A DNA stretch of 38,199 nucleotides from Streptomyces sp. SID9727 (GTDB lineage: Bacteria > Actinomycetota > Actinomycetes > Streptomycetales > Streptomycetaceae), in NCBI RefSeq assembly GCF_010550605.1, contig NZ_JAAGNI010000014.1:1-38199 (forward strand), written 5' to 3'. The position numbers and the translations under genes are program-made. This document shows positions 1 through 8,387 of this stretch, in pieces. The notes under the pieces were generated by a model. It saw only the letters and a list, made by a program, of their open reading frames with translations, had not been told where the DNA came from and made no database searches. How positions within the stretch are numbered: the first letter of the stretch is position 1; the number at the start of each line of letters is the position of its first letter.

Positions 1-200
1 GACGGGACCGCCGAGGGCGCCTCCGTGGGCACGGCGGACGGTTCGGCCGACGGGGCCACGGTCGGCTCGGCGGACCGCTCGGTCGGCGCGGGCGAGGGGG
101 TGGCCGAGGAGTCGGCGAAGGCCGCGGTGGCCGGTACGCAGACCGCGCCGGCCGCGACGGCGGCGAGGAGGGCGGTACGCAGGGTGGTGCGCAGGGGCAT
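1..200 (-). CDS. Secreted Pro/Ser/Ala-rich protein, N-terminal fragment
   Basis: Only the first 66 codons lie in the window; the frame stays open to the left edge. The ATG at 200 gives a classical signal peptide: a basic start (MPLRTTLR), an Ala/Val/Leu-rich core and a cleavage-like ATAAFA-D around residue 29. The next stretch is low complexity, built of P-S-A-x-P units (SATPSPAPTE, APSAEPSAVPT, APSAVP), which suggests an extended linker between membrane or wall and a domain outside the window. It follows the histidine kinase on the same strand with a 104-bp gap holding a hairpin and a possible response-regulator site, so it may be a target of that two-component system. The extracytoplasmic part of the kinase has very similar P-S-A-V-P units. 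I do not recognise a family and its function cannot be stated. Confidence 0.8.
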   Translation of the reverse strand, partial: MPLRTTLRTALLAAVAAGAVCVPATAAFADSSATPSPAPTERSAEPTVAPSAEPSAVPTEAPSAVP

Positions 201-235
201 GGGCAGGGCTCCGTTCCGGATGCGCCTCAGGGGCG

Positions 236-261
236 GCCGCGGTGCGGATGCGCACCGCGGC
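236..261 (-). terminator. 11-bp perfect hairpin between kinase and secreted gene
   Basis: Arms 236-246 (GCCGCGGTGCG) and 251-261 (CGCACCGCGGC) pair perfectly around a 4-base loop. The hairpin lies between the kinase stop (305) and the next start (200). No T-tract follows. It could end the kinase transcript or sit in the leader of the secreted gene. Confidence 0.45.
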
Positions 262-286
262 GCGAGGCGTGCGGACAGGCTCGCGC

Positions 287-308
287 CAACTTGTGAGGAA
301 GCTGTCAG
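287..308 (-). promoter_or_regulatory. Possible OmpR-type direct repeat (11-bp period)
   Basis: On the minus strand CTGACAGCTTC (308-298) is followed directly by CTCACAAGTTG (297-287), with 7 of 11 positions identical. Tandem 11-bp half-sites are the usual target form of OmpR/PhoB-class regulators. The site lies upstream of the secreted gene and touches the kinase stop codon. Binding by the adjacent regulator is inference. Confidence 0.3.
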
Positions 309-2362
309 ATCGTTGTGTTCATCGCATCAGGGTCGTCCGGAGTGCCGGAGGGCGTGATGTCGGCCGGGAAGCGGAGCGTGAACACCGAGCCCTCGCCCGG
401 TGTGCTCACCGCCGTGGCCGTACCGCCGTGCGCCTCCGCCAGCTTCCGCACGATCGCCAGGCCCAGCCCGCTGCCACCCGTGCGCCGGGACCGGGACTTC
501 TCGCCGCGCCAGAACCGGTCGAAGACGCGGGCCAGGTCGTCGGCCGGGATGCCGCCGCCCGTGTCGGCGACGTCCACGAGCACCGCGTCCCCGTCCTCGG
601 AGCCGTACGCCCGCAGCGTGACCTCCCCGCCCGCCGGGGTGTGCCGCACCGCGTTCGACACCAGGTTGCCCACCGCCTGCCGCAGCCGGACCGGGTCGGC
701 CGTCAGCGGCGGCAGCGGGCGGTCCGGCGGCCGGACGCCCAGCGCGACGCCCGCCGCGTCGGCCCGGGCCTGGTGCGCGGCGGCGACCTGCCCCAACAGC
801 TCCGCCGCGTCCACCGGTTCGGGGTGCAGCCGCAGCGCACCCGCGTCGGCCTGCGCCAGGTCCTGGAGGTCGTCGATGATGTGCTGGAGCTGGACCGCCT
901 CCGTGTGCAGGAAGGCGATGAACTCCGGGTCCGGGTCCGCCACCCCGTCCTGCGCCGCCTCCAGCCAGCCCCGGATGTTGCTGAGCGGGGTGCGCAGTTC
1001 ATGGGCGACGTCGCTGACCATGGCCTTGCGCTGCGCCTCCAGGCGGGCGCGGTGGGCGGACATGTCGTTGAACGTGGCGGCGAGCCGCCCGATCTCGTTG
1101 TCCGCGGCGACCACCACCGGCGCGGTGTCCTCCCCGTCCCGCATCCGCTGGGCGGCCCCCGTCAGCGCCCGCAGCGGGCGTACGAGACGGGCACCGACGA
1201 GCACCGACGCGCCCACGGTCAGGGCCAGCACCAGGGCCGCAGCGCCCGCGATCCGCGCGGTGTTCGCCGGGGAGAGGTCGAAGCCGGGCACGGTCCCGCC
1301 ACCCGGGTCGCCGATGAACAGCAGGGCGGGCGAGGCCACGTACGAACTCAGCTGCTCCCGGCGGGCGGTGCCCACGCAGGAGGCGACGGCCCGGTCGTTC
1401 TCGCCGGTGGCGGCCGCCTGCTCGTCGCCCGGGCCGGGCACCGCGCTGGGCACGGCGCTCGGCTGCTCGCGGGGTACGTCGGTCGGCACCGCGCTGGGCA
1501 TGACCGTAGGCGGCATCGTGGCCACCGGGGCCGCGGGCACCGGCACCGCCTCCGCCGGCACGGGCTCGGCCGCCTGACCCCAGGAGAGGCCCAGCGTGAG
1601 GTGGACTCCGTCGCGGCCCTGGCGCTCCAGGCAGGCGTCGGCCAGCTGGTTGAGCGCCTTCAGCGCCTTCCGCTCCGTCGCCGTCGGGGTGTCCAGCGCG
1701 TCCACGGCGCACCGTGTGCCCCGGATGCGGTCGGGGTCGTTGCCGCCCACCACCTGGATCAGCGGGCGGCCGCTCGCACCGGCCACCACGTCGGCGGCGA
1801 TCCCGTAGTCGCCCAGGCAGGCCACGCCCCGCTCGGCGGTCCTCCGCAGCCGGGACCGCTCCGCCGCGGGCAGCCGGAACGGCCCCACCGCGCGCGGGTC
1901 GACCCGGTCCGTGGTGGTGCCCGTCGCCCCGGCGCCCGCCGACAGCGCGGTGTCCACGGACAGCGGATCGACCACCGCCGACGCCTGCGCCGGGAGCGCC
2001 GCGGCGCCCGGGACCGCCGAGTCCGCCAGCGGGGCGCGGGCCTGCGTCGTCAGCGCGATCCGCCGCCCGGACTGCTCCGCCAGCTCGCGCACCGTGGCCC
2101 CGACGCCGTCCCAGGTCGGATGAGCCGCCGCGTAACCGAGCAGACGGTGGTAGATCCGGGCGTCGGCGGCCAGGTTCTGGCCCTGCTCCTGGCGGATCGC
2201 CCCCGAGGTCGTCTGCACGGCGAGCCAGGCGGTCGCCGCCACCGAACAGGCCGCGACCAGTGCGGAGACCGCCAGCAGCCGGGCGAACAGGCTCTTGCGC
2301 AGGGGCACGGTCCGCCGCGCACCGGCACCGGGGGAGCGGCGCACGCTACGAAGTCGCCGCAC
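305..2362 (-). CDS. Sensor histidine kinase, HAMP/HisKA/HATPase
   Basis: A 685-residue membrane kinase. TM1 is at about 24-48 and TM2 at about 368-391; between them lies an unusually large extracytoplasmic region of about 320 residues. A HAMP linker follows (about 390-445), then the H-box DVAHELRTPLSN with phospho-acceptor His454, the N-box NLVSNAVRHTP, the G1 box DTGGGIP and the G2 box GGSGLGLAIV, so the catalytic core is complete. The sensor region has four cysteines (182, 218, 244, 329) and a Pro-rich stretch (about 284-312) of PSAVPT-like units. It would phosphorylate the regulator encoded just upstream. The chosen GTG at 2362 overlaps the regulator's end by 17 bp; an in-frame GTG at 2344, one base past the regulator's stop, and another at 2308 are alternatives. 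The signal is unknown; envelope sensing is only a guess from topology. Confidence 0.9.
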   Translation of the reverse strand: MRRLRSVRRSPGAGARRTVPLRKSLFARLLAVSALVAACSVAATAWLAVQTTSGAIRQEQGQNLAADARIYHRLLGYAAAHPTWDGVGATVRELAEQSGRRIALTTQARAPLADSAVPGAAALPAQASAVVDPLSVDTALSAGAGATGTTTDRVDPRAVGPFRLPAAERSRLRRTAERGVACLGDYGIAADVVAGASGRPLIQVVGGNDPDRIRGTRCAVDALDTPTATERKALKALNQLADACLERQGRDGVHLTLGLSWGQAAEPVPAEAVPVPAAPVATMPPTVMPSAVPTDVPREQPSAVPSAVPGPGDEQAAATGENDRAVASCVGTARREQLSSYVASPALLFIGDPGGGTVPGFDLSPANTARIAGAAALVLALTVGASVLVGARLVRPLRALTGAAQRMRDGEDTAPVVVAADNEIGRLAATFNDMSAHRARLEAQRKAMVSDVAHELRTPLSNIRGWLEAAQDGVADPDPEFIAFLHTEAVQLQHIIDDLQDLAQADAGALRLHPEPVDAAELLGQVAAAHQARADAAGVALGVRPPDRPLPPLTADPVRLRQAVGNLVSNAVRHTPAGGEVTLRAYGSEDGDAVLVDVADTGGGIPADDLARVFDRFWRGEKSRSRRTGGSGLGLAIVRKLAEAHGGTATAVSTPGEGSVFTLRFPADITPSGTPDDPDAMNTTI

Positions 2363-3074
2363 GGGCCGCCGCCTTCGCCGGGTCCGTCAGCTTGTAGCCG
2401 ACACCGAAGACGGTGAGCAGCCGGACGGGCCGGCGCGGGGCCGGTTCGATCTTCTTGCGCAGGTTCATCACGTGCACATCGACGGTCCGGTCACTGATGT
2501 AGCGGTCGAAACCGTGCAGTTCGCCCAGCAACTGCTGCCGGGAGAACACCCGGTCCGGCTCGGCGGCGAGCGCCGACAGGATCCGGAACTCGCCCGGGGT
2601 GCACTCCACGGCCCGCCCCTCCACCGACACCACGTGCCGGACCGGATCGACGACCAGCGCCCCCACCCGCAGCACCCCGGCGTCCTCCGGCTCGCCGCCC
2701 GTGCCCCGCCGGCTGCGGCGCAGCAGCGTGCGTACCCGGGCCATCAGCTCGCGCGGGCTGTACGGCTTGGTCATGTAGTCGTCGGCGCCCAGATCGAGGC
2801 CGAGCAGCAGATCGTCCTCCGTGGTGCGCGCGGTCAGCATCAGCACCGGCAGCTCACGGTGCTCCGCGCGCAGCACGCGTACGACGTCCAGGCCGTCGGC
2901 CCGGGGCATCATCACGTCGAGGACCAGCAGATCGGGTTCCCGGTGCCGGACCGCGTCGAGAGCCGCGAGGCCGTCGGGCGCCACGGTCACCCGGTGGCCC
3001 TCCCGTTCGAGATAGCGGCGGAGGAGTTCGGCCTGATTCTCGTCGTCTTCGGCGACGATCACATGTGCGCACAC
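2346..3074 (-). CDS. OmpR/PhoB-family response regulator
   Basis: A 242-residue two-domain regulator. The receiver (about 4-118) shows the acidic pocket VAEDDE, the phospho-acceptor Asp in LLVLDVMMP, the Thr in MLTART and the Lys in MTKPYSP. The winged-helix domain (about 138-232) has FRILSALAAEPDRVFSRQQLL and the recognition-helix region ISDRTVDVHVMNLRKKI, with the GVGYKL ending typical of the family. Its 3' end overlaps the kinase start, so the two are co-translated partners. The GTG at 3074 gives the normal N-terminal length; an in-frame GTG at 3062 would leave almost no residues before the first strand. No strong ribosome site is seen. It lies 21 bp after the ATPase gene and may share its transcript. 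Confidence 0.93.
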   Translation of the reverse strand: MCAHVIVAEDDENQAELLRRYLEREGHRVTVAPDGLAALDAVRHREPDLLVLDVMMPRADGLDVVRVLRAEHRELPVLMLTARTTEDDLLLGLDLGADDYMTKPYSPRELMARVRTLLRRSRRGTGGEPEDAGVLRVGALVVDPVRHVVSVEGRAVECTPGEFRILSALAAEPDRVFSRQQLLGELHGFDRYISDRTVDVHVMNLRKKIEPAPRRPVRLLTVFGVGYKLTDPAKAAARAATS

Positions 3075-3095
3075 GCGATCGATCGTAGACAGGGC

Positions 3096-4841
3096 CTACG
3101 CCTCCTCCGCGTCCCGGTGCGATTCCATCAGCTCGTCGTGCGCGGCGACGATGTCCCGGGCGAGGACGGTGACCATCTCCTCCCGGGTCGGCGTGGAGCC
3201 GGTGTGCGCGGAGTACAGCCGCAGATCGCGCTGCGCGGACGCCTTCGCGCACAGCTCGCGGGCGAACCGGGCGTTGCCCACCAGATCGGCCTTGCCGCCG
3301 TCCACGATCGCCGTGCAGAGCGAGTCCAGGACGTCGAGCGCGCCCGCGTCCGGTTCGTCGCCCTGCGACGCCAGCACCGACCGGGCGATCAGGACCAGTT
3401 CCCCGGCGGAGTACGAGGGGAAGTCGACGCGGGTGTTGAACCGGGAGACGAGGCCGGGGTTGGTGGCGAGCAGCTCCGACATCTCGTCCCGGTAGCCGGC
3501 GAGCACGACGACGAGCCGGTCCCGGTCGTCCTCGGCCCGCTTCAGCAGGACCTGCACCGCCTCCTTGCCGAAGGCGTCGCCGCCGTGGAGCCCGGTGAGG
3601 TTGAGCGAGTACGCCTCGTCGATGAACAGCACCCCGTTCAGGGCCGAGTCGATGACCTCGTTCGTCTTGAGCGCCGTCGACCCCAGGTGCTGTCCGACCA
3701 GGTCGGCGCGCTGGGCCTCCACCACATGTCCCGAACTCAGCAGCCCGAGCCCGGCGAAGACCTGGCCGATGATCCGGGCCACGGTCGTCTTACCGGTGCC
3801 GGGCGGTCCCGCGAAGACGAAGTGCCGGGGACGGGCCCCGCCGGGCAGGCCCTGCTCCTCGCGCAGCGCGGACATCCGCAACTGCGCGAGCAGCGTCAGC
3901 ACCTGGCGCTTCACCGGCTGCAACCCGATCATGGCGTCGAGCGCACGCTGCGCCTCGGCGAGCACCCGGGCCCGGTCCTCGGCCGACAGCCCGCCGTCGC
4001 CCCCGCCGCCCTCGCCGCCGGAACCGGGGCCGGACGGACCCCCGCCCACCGTCGCCGCGACCGGGGACTCGGGTGCCGGGGCCGTCTTGCGCACCGGGCG
4101 GGCCCCGGCGCGCGACTCTACGTCGAGCAGGTCGGGCGCGCACCGGAACGCGTACTGGTACCGCTGCAGCGCCTCCTCCTCACGGCCCAGCGCCTCCAGC
4201 GACCGCCCCATGAAGTACTTCACCTCGGCGTCGAACCTGCTGCCCCGTTCCAGCTTGCCCGGCAGCGCGGACAGCACGTTCAGCGACTCGTGGCAGACCC
4301 CCTGGGCGAACAGCGAGCAGCCCACGTACAACTGCGCCTCGTCGCGCAGGAACGCGTCACCGATCCCGGGCGCGTACCTCAGGACGAGCGGCCAGTCCTC
4401 CTTCAGGAACGCGTACCGGGTGCAGATGAACCGGGTCTCGTCGCAGTCCAGCAGCGCCGTGGAGAGCCCCTTCCACGCCTCGTCCAGCCGCCGGTCGTCC
4501 AGGAACGCCGACATGGCCGCCAGCCACAGGTCGCGGGAGTTCTCCAGCCGGAAGGTGACGTAGTGACCGATCGGGAAGGTGGACCGGAACGGCGAGTGGT
4601 ACTTCGAACGCAGCGCCCCGAACTGCGCCGAGGAGCGCAGCAGGCCGTCCAGCGCCGCCTTCTGGTCCGTGCCGGTCACATGCAGGCCCAGCCAGGCGTC
4701 GGCGGCGCCCGGATCGTGCCGGGTGGCGAGCGCGAACTGCGCGGCGGCCCCGGCGCCGTCCCCCTGCCGCATGAGGGCCATCCCCTGGTTCCACGCCTGC
4801 TCGGCCTTCCTGGCCGCCCCCCGGCTCACGGCACCCTGCAC
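3096..4841 (-). CDS. EccA-like AAA+ ATPase (CbxX/CfxQ family) with TPR N-terminus
   Basis: A 581-residue protein with the size and layout of EccA, the cytosolic ATPase of actinobacterial type VII secretion. Helical TPR-like repeats fill about 10-245 (for example GMALMRQGDGAGAAAQFALA and GRSLEALGREEEALQRYQYA), then a Gly/Ser-rich linker (about 255-285), then a CbxX-type AAA+ domain with Walker A GPPGTGKTT (345-353), Walker B VLFIDEAYS (404-412) and the downstream LAGYRDEM segment. In mycobacteria EccA contacts secretion substrates before export. No other type VII gene (EccB-E, mycosin, WXG100) lies in this window, so it is either a distant member of such a system or a CbxX ATPase with another role. 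The GTG at 4841 is supported by GGGGAGAG a few bases upstream. It is divergent from the methyltransferase gene. Confidence 0.85.
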   Translation of the reverse strand: MQGAVSRGAARKAEQAWNQGMALMRQGDGAGAAAQFALATRHDPGAADAWLGLHVTGTDQKAALDGLLRSSAQFGALRSKYHSPFRSTFPIGHYVTFRLENSRDLWLAAMSAFLDDRRLDEAWKGLSTALLDCDETRFICTRYAFLKEDWPLVLRYAPGIGDAFLRDEAQLYVGCSLFAQGVCHESLNVLSALPGKLERGSRFDAEVKYFMGRSLEALGREEEALQRYQYAFRCAPDLLDVESRAGARPVRKTAPAPESPVAATVGGGPSGPGSGGEGGGGDGGLSAEDRARVLAEAQRALDAMIGLQPVKRQVLTLLAQLRMSALREEQGLPGGARPRHFVFAGPPGTGKTTVARIIGQVFAGLGLLSSGHVVEAQRADLVGQHLGSTALKTNEVIDSALNGVLFIDEAYSLNLTGLHGGDAFGKEAVQVLLKRAEDDRDRLVVVLAGYRDEMSELLATNPGLVSRFNTRVDFPSYSAGELVLIARSVLASQGDEPDAGALDVLDSLCTAIVDGGKADLVGNARFARELCAKASAQRDLRLYSAHTGSTPTREEMVTVLARDIVAAHDELMESHRDAEEA

Positions 4842-5014
4842 GTGACTCTCCCCTCGCCGGGCGCGCCGTCCGCGCCCGGCCCCCCGTGATCACATCCGCA
4901 ACGGTCGTCAGGATAGCCAACACCGGTCGAGCGGCCCCCCGTACGCCGACCGCCTCGGATACGATTCCGGTCGCCGTCCCCGCTCCCCACCGTCACCGCC
5001 GGGAAGTCCGTCTG

Positions 5015-8000
5015 ATGCCCGCCCTCCCCAGCAGCCGGACCCCGGACCGGCTCCGCGCGGGGGTACGCGCCGCGCTCACCACCCTCGGCACCGGTTTCCT
5101 GCGCCACCCCGCCAACACGGCGCTGCGCGCGCACGCGGAGGCCGCCGCCCTGCACCACGCCCTGCTGCGCCTCGTTTTCCGGCTCCTCTTCCTCTTCGTC
5201 ACCGAGGACCGCGGCGTCCTGCTGTCCCCGGAGGCGACCGCCCGGGCCGGAGCGCGGTACGCGACGCGCTTCTCCACCGCCCGCCTGCGCGCCCACGCAC
5301 GCGGCGCCGCGGAGCACGAGAATCCGTACGCGGCGCTGCGCACCGTCCTCGACGCCCTCGGCGCTCCGGGAGGGCACCCGGGCCTCGGCCTGCCCGGGCT
5401 CGGCGGCATCTTCACCGCCACGGAGGCCGACGCCCCGCTGCACGGACTCGCCCTGTACGACGAGGACCTGCTCACCGCGGTGCGCCAGTTGTCCGAGGCC
5501 CCGGACCCGGGTACGCGGCGCGCCCGCCCGGTCGACTTCGGCCGCCTGGAAGCGAAGGAACTGGGATCCGTCCACGAATCGCTCCTCCAGCTCGTGCCCC
5601 GGATCGACGCGGCCGACCGGTCCTTCGCGCTGCTCGGGGTGGCGGGCAACGCCCGTAAGACGACGGGCTCCTACTACACCCCGGCCGCCCTGGTGGAGTG
5701 CCTGCTCGACGCCACCCTCGACCCGGTCCTCGACGCCGCCGTCGCACGCGGCGAGGCATCGGGCGCCGCCGACCCGGGCGAGGCCGCCGCCCGGGAGCTG
5801 CTCGCGCTCACGGTCTGCGACCCGGCCTGCGGCTCCGGCCACTTCCTGGTCGCGGCGGCCCGACGCATCGCCCGGCGCGTCGAGACCGTGCGCGGACGCA
5901 CGGCGGAGCCGTTCCGCGACGTGCTCCGCGAGGTCGTCGCCCACTGCGTGCACGGCGTGGACCTGGACCCCATGGCCGTCGAACTGGCCCGGATGGCCCT
6001 GTGGCTGGAGGCCCCGGAGCCCGGCCGGCCGCTCACCTTCCTCGACGCCCGCGTCAAGCACGGCAACGCCCTGATCGGCGCGGTGCCGGACCTGCTGCGG
6101 CGGGGTGTCCCCGACGCGGCGTTCACCCCGCTCGCGGGCGACGACCGCGCGCACACCGGGGCCCTGAGGAAGCGGAACAGGGCGGAGCGGAGGGCCTCGG
6201 GCGGCCGCGCCCCGGAACCGGGGCGCGACACCGCCGACGCCTGGTGCGCGGCGTTCCTGTGGCGCGGGACGGCGGACGCGCCGCCTGCGGTGACCGACGC
6301 GGTCCTCCGCGACCTGCGGGGCGCGCCCCGGTCGACCCACGAGGAGATCGCCCGGCTGCGGGACCGGTACCGGTTCTTCCACTGGCACCTGGAGTTCCCC
6401 GAGGTCTTCGGCGCGGACGGCACCGGCGGCTTCGACTGCGTCCTGGGCAATCCGCCCTGGGAGCGCATCAAGCTCCAGGAGCAGGAGTTCTTCGCCCAGC
6501 ACGACGCGGAGATCGCCGCCGCGAAGACCGCAGCCGCCCGCAAACGCCTGATCGCCGCGCTGAAGGAGGACCCGGGCCGCACCGCCCTGCACACCGCGTT
6601 CGAGGCGGCCAAGCACACGGCCGAGGGGACGAGCCACTTCCTGCGCAACGGGGGACGGTACCCGCTCACCGGACGCGGTGACATCAACACGTACGCCGTG
6701 TTCGCCGAGGCGGGCCGTGCGCTGACCGGCCCGCGCGGCAGGATGGGCATGATCGTGCCGACGGGCATCGCCACGGACGCGACGACCCGCTTCTACTTCA
6801 AGGACCTGGTCGACAGGGGCACGCTCGCCGCCCTGTACGACTTCGAGAACGCCGCGCCCGTCTTTCCCGACGTCCACCGCTCGTTCAAGTTCAGCATCCT
6901 GTCCCTGACCGGCCGGGCCGTGCGCGAACCCGCCGCCAGGTTCGCCTTCTTCCTCCGCGACCCGGCGGAACTCGCCGACGAGGGGCGGGTGTTCGTCCTC
7001 ACGCCCGAGGAGATCATGCTCCTCAACCCGAACACGGGGACCTGCCCGGTCTTCCGGACCCGTCGCGACGCCGAGATCACCCTCGGCATCTACGCGCGGC
7101 TCCCCGTCCTGATCGACGAGGGAGACCCGGAGGGCAACCCGTGGGGCGTCGCCTTCGGCACGATGTTCCACATGGCCAACGACTCGCACCGCTTCCGCAC
7201 CCGCGAGGAATTGACGGCCACCGGCTGGCAGGCGGCCGGAAACCACTACGTCAACGGCGAGCGGACCATGCTCCCGCTGTACGAGGCCAAGATGGTCGGC
7301 GCCTACAACCACCGCGCGGCCGACGTGGTCAAGAGCGCCACCGCCGTCAAGCGCCAGAACCAGCCCGCCTACCTGACGGCCGACGCCTGGGCCTCCCCCT
7401 CCCGCCTGGCGCTTCCCGGCAACTGGGTCGATCGCGCCGAGACACCGCCCGGCACCCCGCCCGGCCGTCTCGCCTTCCTCCGTATCAGCAGCCCCACCAA
7501 CCAGCGCACCATGATCTCCGCGATCCTGCCCCCGGCCGCGATCGGCGACTCCGTCTTCCTGCTGCACACCAGGGACCCACGCGACAGCGCCGCCCTGGTG
7601 GCCCACTTCAACTCCTTCGTCTACGACTACGTCACCCGCCAGAAGGCCGCGGGACTCAACCTCAACTTCTTCTACATCCGTCAACTCCCCGTTCTGCCAC
7701 CGGAGACCGTCGGCCGCCACACGGACTTCCTCATCCCGCGCGTCCTGGAACTCACCTGCACCGCGCACGACATGGCCCCCTTCGCCGCGGCCCTGGGCGA
7801 CACACACGGCCCGTTCCGCTGGGACGAGGACCGCCGTAGCCGGATCCGCGCGGAACTCGACGCGTTCTTCTTCCACCTGTACGGGATCAGCCGCGCCGAC
7901 ACCGCGTACATCCTGGACACCTTCCCCATCGTCCGGCGCAAGGACGAGGCTCGGTACGGCGGTTACCGCACCAGGGACCTCGTCCTCGCCGAGTACGACC

Positions 8001-8116
8001 GCATGGCCGACGCGGGCCTCGTGACGGGCGGCGCGTACACCTCACCGCTCAGCCCGCCACCGGGTGCCGGGCCCCGGCACCCGGTGGCGCACGTGACCTC
8101 CGCGAGCACCTCGTGA
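5015..8116 (+). CDS. Large Eco57I/PglX-like adenine-N6 DNA methyltransferase
   Basis: A 1033-residue protein with all core features of gamma-class N6-adenine methyltransferases: motif X (KTTGSYYTP, about 215-223), the AdoMet-binding motif I DPACGSGHFL (269-278), the acidic region GVDLDPMAVELARM (about 314-327), and the catalytic NPPW (479-482). The N-terminal LVFRLLFLFVTEDRG is typical of the large methylases found in BREX (PglX), DISARM (DrmMI) and type IIG proteins. The C-terminal half should carry target recognition. I see no PD-(D/E)xK nuclease and no helicase, phosphatase or PLD gene beside it, so it looks solitary. The ATG at 5015 was preferred over an upstream ATG at 4886 because GGGAAG precedes it by 8 bases and the family N-terminus begins there. 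It could be a resident epigenetic methylase or a remnant of a defence system. Confidence 0.85.
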   Translation: MPALPSSRTPDRLRAGVRAALTTLGTGFLRHPANTALRAHAEAAALHHALLRLVFRLLFLFVTEDRGVLLSPEATARAGARYATRFSTARLRAHARGAAEHENPYAALRTVLDALGAPGGHPGLGLPGLGGIFTATEADAPLHGLALYDEDLLTAVRQLSEAPDPGTRRARPVDFGRLEAKELGSVHESLLQLVPRIDAADRSFALLGVAGNARKTTGSYYTPAALVECLLDATLDPVLDAAVARGEASGAADPGEAAARELLALTVCDPACGSGHFLVAAARRIARRVETVRGRTAEPFRDVLREVVAHCVHGVDLDPMAVELARMALWLEAPEPGRPLTFLDARVKHGNALIGAVPDLLRRGVPDAAFTPLAGDDRAHTGALRKRNRAERRASGGRAPEPGRDTADAWCAAFLWRGTADAPPAVTDAVLRDLRGAPRSTHEEIARLRDRYRFFHWHLEFPEVFGADGTGGFDCVLGNPPWERIKLQEQEFFAQHDAEIAAAKTAAARKRLIAALKEDPGRTALHTAFEAAKHTAEGTSHFLRNGGRYPLTGRGDINTYAVFAEAGRALTGPRGRMGMIVPTGIATDATTRFYFKDLVDRGTLAALYDFENAAPVFPDVHRSFKFSILSLTGRAVREPAARFAFFLRDPAELADEGRVFVLTPEEIMLLNPNTGTCPVFRTRRDAEITLGIYARLPVLIDEGDPEGNPWGVAFGTMFHMANDSHRFRTREELTATGWQAAGNHYVNGERTMLPLYEAKMVGAYNHRAADVVKSATAVKRQNQPAYLTADAWASPSRLALPGNWVDRAETPPGTPPGRLAFLRISSPTNQRTMISAILPPAAIGDSVFLLHTRDPRDSAALVAHFNSFVYDYVTRQKAAGLNLNFFYIRQLPVLPPETVGRHTDFLIPRVLELTCTAHDMAPFAAALGDTHGPFRWDEDRRSRIRAELDAFFFHLYGISRADTAYILDTFPIVRRKDEARYGGYRTRDLVLAEYDRMADAGLVTGGAYTSPLSPPPGAGPRHPVAHVTSASTS
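8056..8088. repeat. 33-bp perfect inverted repeat inside the methylase 3' end
   Basis: Arms 8056-8071 (GCCACCGGGTGCCGGG) and 8073-8088 pair over 16 bp with a single-base loop at 8072. It lies inside the reading frame, 25 bp before the stop codon, and encodes the low-complexity SPPPGAGPRHPVAH tail. It probably acts as a transcription terminator that has been absorbed into coding sequence. Confidence 0.75.
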
Positions 8117-8187
8117 CAGGCCCGGGGCCGCCGTCGCCGAGCGGCGGAAACCGCCTGCTCCGCCGTCCGTACCGGGCAGTCCGGACG

Positions 8188-8212
8188 GCTCCCGCACGCC
8201 CGCGTCGGGAGC
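8188..8212 (+). terminator. Weak hairpin in the methylase-phospholipase gap
   Basis: GCTCCCG (8188-8194) and CGGGAGC (8206-8212) form a 7-bp stem with an 11-base loop, followed by a short GGCGTTTC. The rest of the 271-bp gap 8117-8387 shows no gene and no promoter I can defend. Confidence 0.3.
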
Positions 8213-8387
8213 GGCGTTTCCCCCCGGATGACCGAGGCATGGACCCGGTCCCGCTGGGTAGGTACGCCGACTGTTCCGCCCGGCGTCACTCCGTGCACAC
8301 CGCAAGGGCCTTACGCGGGGGCCGGCGGGTCTGGAACACTCCAGTCGCTTTCCACCCCGTATCCCCCCACCGCGAAGGCATCCACCC

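Noticed and set aside
25..357. Plus-strand open frame at the left edge
   Set aside because: It is antisense to a clean signal peptide starting at 200 and to the kinase C-terminus.
4826..7876. Very long minus-strand open frame opposite the methyltransferase
   Set aside because: It mirrors codon bias of a high-GC gene, has Arg/Gly/Val-rich composition without domains, and the opposite strand has unmistakable methylase motifs.
5015..8116. Calling a BREX or DISARM system
   Set aside because: Only the methylase is present; no PglZ, BrxC, DrmA/B or other partner is within the window.
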